A stretch of DNA of 64,000 nucleotides from Batillaria attramentaria (Eukaryota > Mollusca > Gastropoda > Batillariidae). The notes under the pieces are model-generated. The model saw only the letters and a program-made list of their open reading frames with translations. It was not told the DNA's origin and made no database searches. The translations under genes were made by a program, and so were the position numbers. This document shows positions 62,232 through 64,000 of this stretch, piece after piece (the first letter of the stretch is position 1; the number at the start of each line of letters is the position of its first letter). The stretch covers positions 524,501 to 588,500 of the forward strand of contig JACVVK020000338.1 of NCBI GenBank assembly GCA_018292915.2, written 5' to 3'.

Positions 62232-63655
62232 ATGCCACGCCTTAGTGATGGACAGCGAGAACGAGCCATCGGAATGATAGAGACGGCGGTCTCCCACGCC
62301 CACGTTGCAAGAACCCTCGGCTGCTCGCGTGTTTCTGTCACCAACCTGATGCAACGCTTCCGACAGACTGGACAGACGTCCGACAGGCCAAGATCAGGAA
62401 GACAGCGGGATTTTTCCTACCTAGGTCGGCTCCTACCCAGAGCGGGTGTGCTATGGGCCCAATGGGAAGGCTGTTGCCACACAGCCGAGCTTCACCCACT
62501 TCACGGGTGCGACTTTGGGGGCGCTTCCCTTGGTATGACACGTCTTATGATGTGGATGATTACACGGCCGGCACCGCAGGTGCCGTAGTTCCCGGGCCTG
62601 GTTAATGCCGGGATATTTATGACAGGAAGCGTGGAATGCGGCCCTGTCCCGCAGTCCCAAACCACACGGACCTCCATAGCATCATCTTACCATCTTACCA
62701 TCATCCTCATCTCCATCATCATGCATAATAAAAATTGCCTCAGCTTCCGAGCCCTCCGTGGATTCCACCCATTATCAGGAACACCAGTGGAGCCGGGAAA
62801 GAGTTGTGGCAGGGGAAAAAAAAAAAAAAAAGATCAGGAAGACCAAGAGTAACCACCCCTAACGAAGACCGGTATCTGCACATCATTCACCTCCGAAATT
62901 GATTCCTGACGGTGACGTCATCAGCGATCAATGCCTTAGGTCATCCAGTTAGTCGACAGACAATTAGCTGGATTGGGCTCATGGACTTAGAGCATACCGG
63001 CCATTACGGGTACAGTTACTGACAGCAGAACATCGTCGGAGGAGACTGGCATCGGCCCGAACTGTACGACATTGGCAGTGACGTGACTGGCAAAGGGTTG
63101 TCGTCAGTGACGTGAGCAGGTTTTCCTTGTTTAGGTCCGATGGAAGACAACGAGTCTACCGCCGGAGAGGGGAGAGAACAGCACCAGCTTGTGTCCAGGA
63201 GGTTGTGCCATATGGCGAAGGGAGCGTCATGGTGTGGGGCGGGATCGGTGGGGGAGATCGTACACCGCTGGTCATTGTGGATGGAAATCTGACAGCCCAG
63301 CGTTACATTGACCAGATTATCCGTCCAGTTGTCCTTCTGTACCTCCAACAACAGCCACATGGCGTCCTATACCAGCAGGACAACGCACGACCCCATACCG
63401 GCCGCCAATGTGGTTCAACAACGTCAGCGTCCTACCGTGGCCGGCACGTTCACCAGACATGTCCCCCATAGAACACCTGTGGACCATCATGGATTGTCGC
63501 ATCCGACAACGACAACATACACCTGTTAACACACACGACGTCGTCCGGGCACTTCAGGAGGAATGGCGGTGCATACCACGTGACCTCATCAGAAGACTGA
63601 CATTCTCAATGAGAAGGCGAGTTCTTGCCTGTATGGGTGCCCAGGGAAGCCACAC
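62232..63655 (+). pseudogene. Tc1-like transposase pseudogene
   Basis: N-terminal helix-turn-helix: LSDGQRERAIGMIETAVSHA, VARTLGCSRVSVTNLMQRF, DRPRSGR. After a 440-bp insertion it continues as RPRVTTPNEDRYLHIIHLR with stops. Catalytic region: RFSLFRSDGRQRVYRRRGER, then GVLYQQDNARPH (second Asp) and WPARSPDMSPIEHLW (Glu), spread over several frames. The first Asp region is damaged. Non-functional. Confidence 0.88.
62404..62829 (+). mobile_element. Poly(A)-tailed retroposon (SINE-like) inside the Tc1 copy
   Basis: AAGATCAGGAAGAC is present on both sides (62390-62403 and 62830-62843), and the insert ends in an A run directly before the second copy. That is the signature of LINE-driven retroposition. 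About 426 bp; the body has no recognised RNA or protein, and no clear pol III boxes, so it may be a SINE or a processed RNA. Confidence 0.82.
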
Positions 63656-63660
63656 ACGTG

Positions 63661-63662
<2 letters not shown>

Positions 63663-63704
<42 letters not shown>
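63663..63704. repeat. (CA)n microsatellite
   Basis: Joins the Tc1 fragment to an R2 repeat. Confidence 0.9.
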
Positions 63705-63707
<3 letters not shown>

Positions 63708-63935
63708 CGGCACTCACTGAGGCGGAGAAGTGCGTTCCCCGGCTGCACCGTACACGTCAGCATCGGTCACGCACGTTTTTTTACGTCATTGTCAGAGTTA
63801 CACTTGCAAAATCGTCTCTGCGGGAGATCAGCAGTGACGTGCGTTTGTAACACAAATAAAAGGCTTGCCTATGAACGTGGAAAATTTAGCCCGTCCTATG
63901 ATGTTGTTTCCATTAATATGGAAACAACATAAGAA
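63705..63935 (+). repeat. R2 repeat, third copy
   Basis: GGCACTCACTGAGGCGGAGA to the perfect palindrome ATGTTGTTTCCAT-TAAT-ATGGAAACAACAT. Matches 46905-47135 and the reverse of 25093-25330. 63936-64000 is unassigned. Confidence 0.85.
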
Positions 63936-64000
63936 TCGTTCGACGAAATCACTTCGCAAATCAGCGCCGCGTTACTCAGTGTTAAAAGCATTGTTCTCTA

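Larger units (their letters stand above)
61937..63655 (+). mobile_element. Tc1/mariner-like transposon, broken
   Basis: The left end TACATAAACTGACGGCCAAA is typical of Tc1-like termini. Transposase coding follows. The right end is missing: after the last codons a (CA)n tract and an R2 repeat take over. It also carries a retroposon inserted at 62404. Confidence 0.85.

Overview
This is eukaryotic nuclear DNA from an animal. It holds spliced genes with GT-AG introns, very many (CA)n/(GT)n microsatellites, non-LTR and LTR retrotransposons, Tc1 and PIF/Harbinger DNA transposons and several high-copy repeat families. Together these suggest a lophotrochozoan, probably a gastropod mollusc. The taxon is an inference from repeat style and the closest-looking protein families, not something I could search.

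Two host genes can be rebuilt exon by exon, and they converge. On the + strand a six-exon PDE6D gene (prenyl-binding protein PDE-delta, about 147 residues) runs from 2909 to 11676. On the - strand a neprilysin-like M13 zinc metallopeptidase runs from 61232 down to 16949 in at least 20 exons. These give about 682 contiguous ectodomain residues with matching phases at every junction except one alternative donor. The cytoplasmic/transmembrane start lies to the right of 61232 and was not found. A third, unrecognised - strand terminal exon sits at 2662-2850, just upstream of PDE6D.

Layout: 1-2073 is a LINE ORF cut by the window edge. 2.9-11.7 kb is PDE6D; its second intron carries a LINE copy split by a 1.15 kb terminal-inverted-repeat element, inside larger inverted arms. 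11.7-16.9 kb is sparse intergenic DNA with a perfect 53-bp-arm hairpin. 16.9-61.2 kb is the M13 gene, whose introns hold nearly all the repeats: a 555-bp satellite in opposite orientations at 17.9-18.9 and 26.0-27.4 kb; arrays rich in the nuclear-receptor half-site TCAAGGTCA; a roughly 1.2 kb block of TTTTCGCGAAAA palindromes; a multi-copy 1-1.9 kb repeat (R1); a PIF/Harbinger element; a family making perfect 9-bp target duplications, including a self-nested copy; an internally deleted element carrying THAP and SAP-like fragments; Harbinger Myb-like and transposase fragments; and a 5.2 kb Ty3/gypsy element with near-identical LTRs but several frameshifts. 61.9-63.7 kb is a Tc1/mariner copy interrupted by a poly(A)-tailed retroposon.

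The best candidates for undescribed biology are: the 9-bp-target-duplication family with its three-level self-nesting; the CGCG palindrome block; the repeat that spreads TCAAGGTCA sites; and the (UG)n tracts lying directly against several 3' splice sites of the M13 gene.
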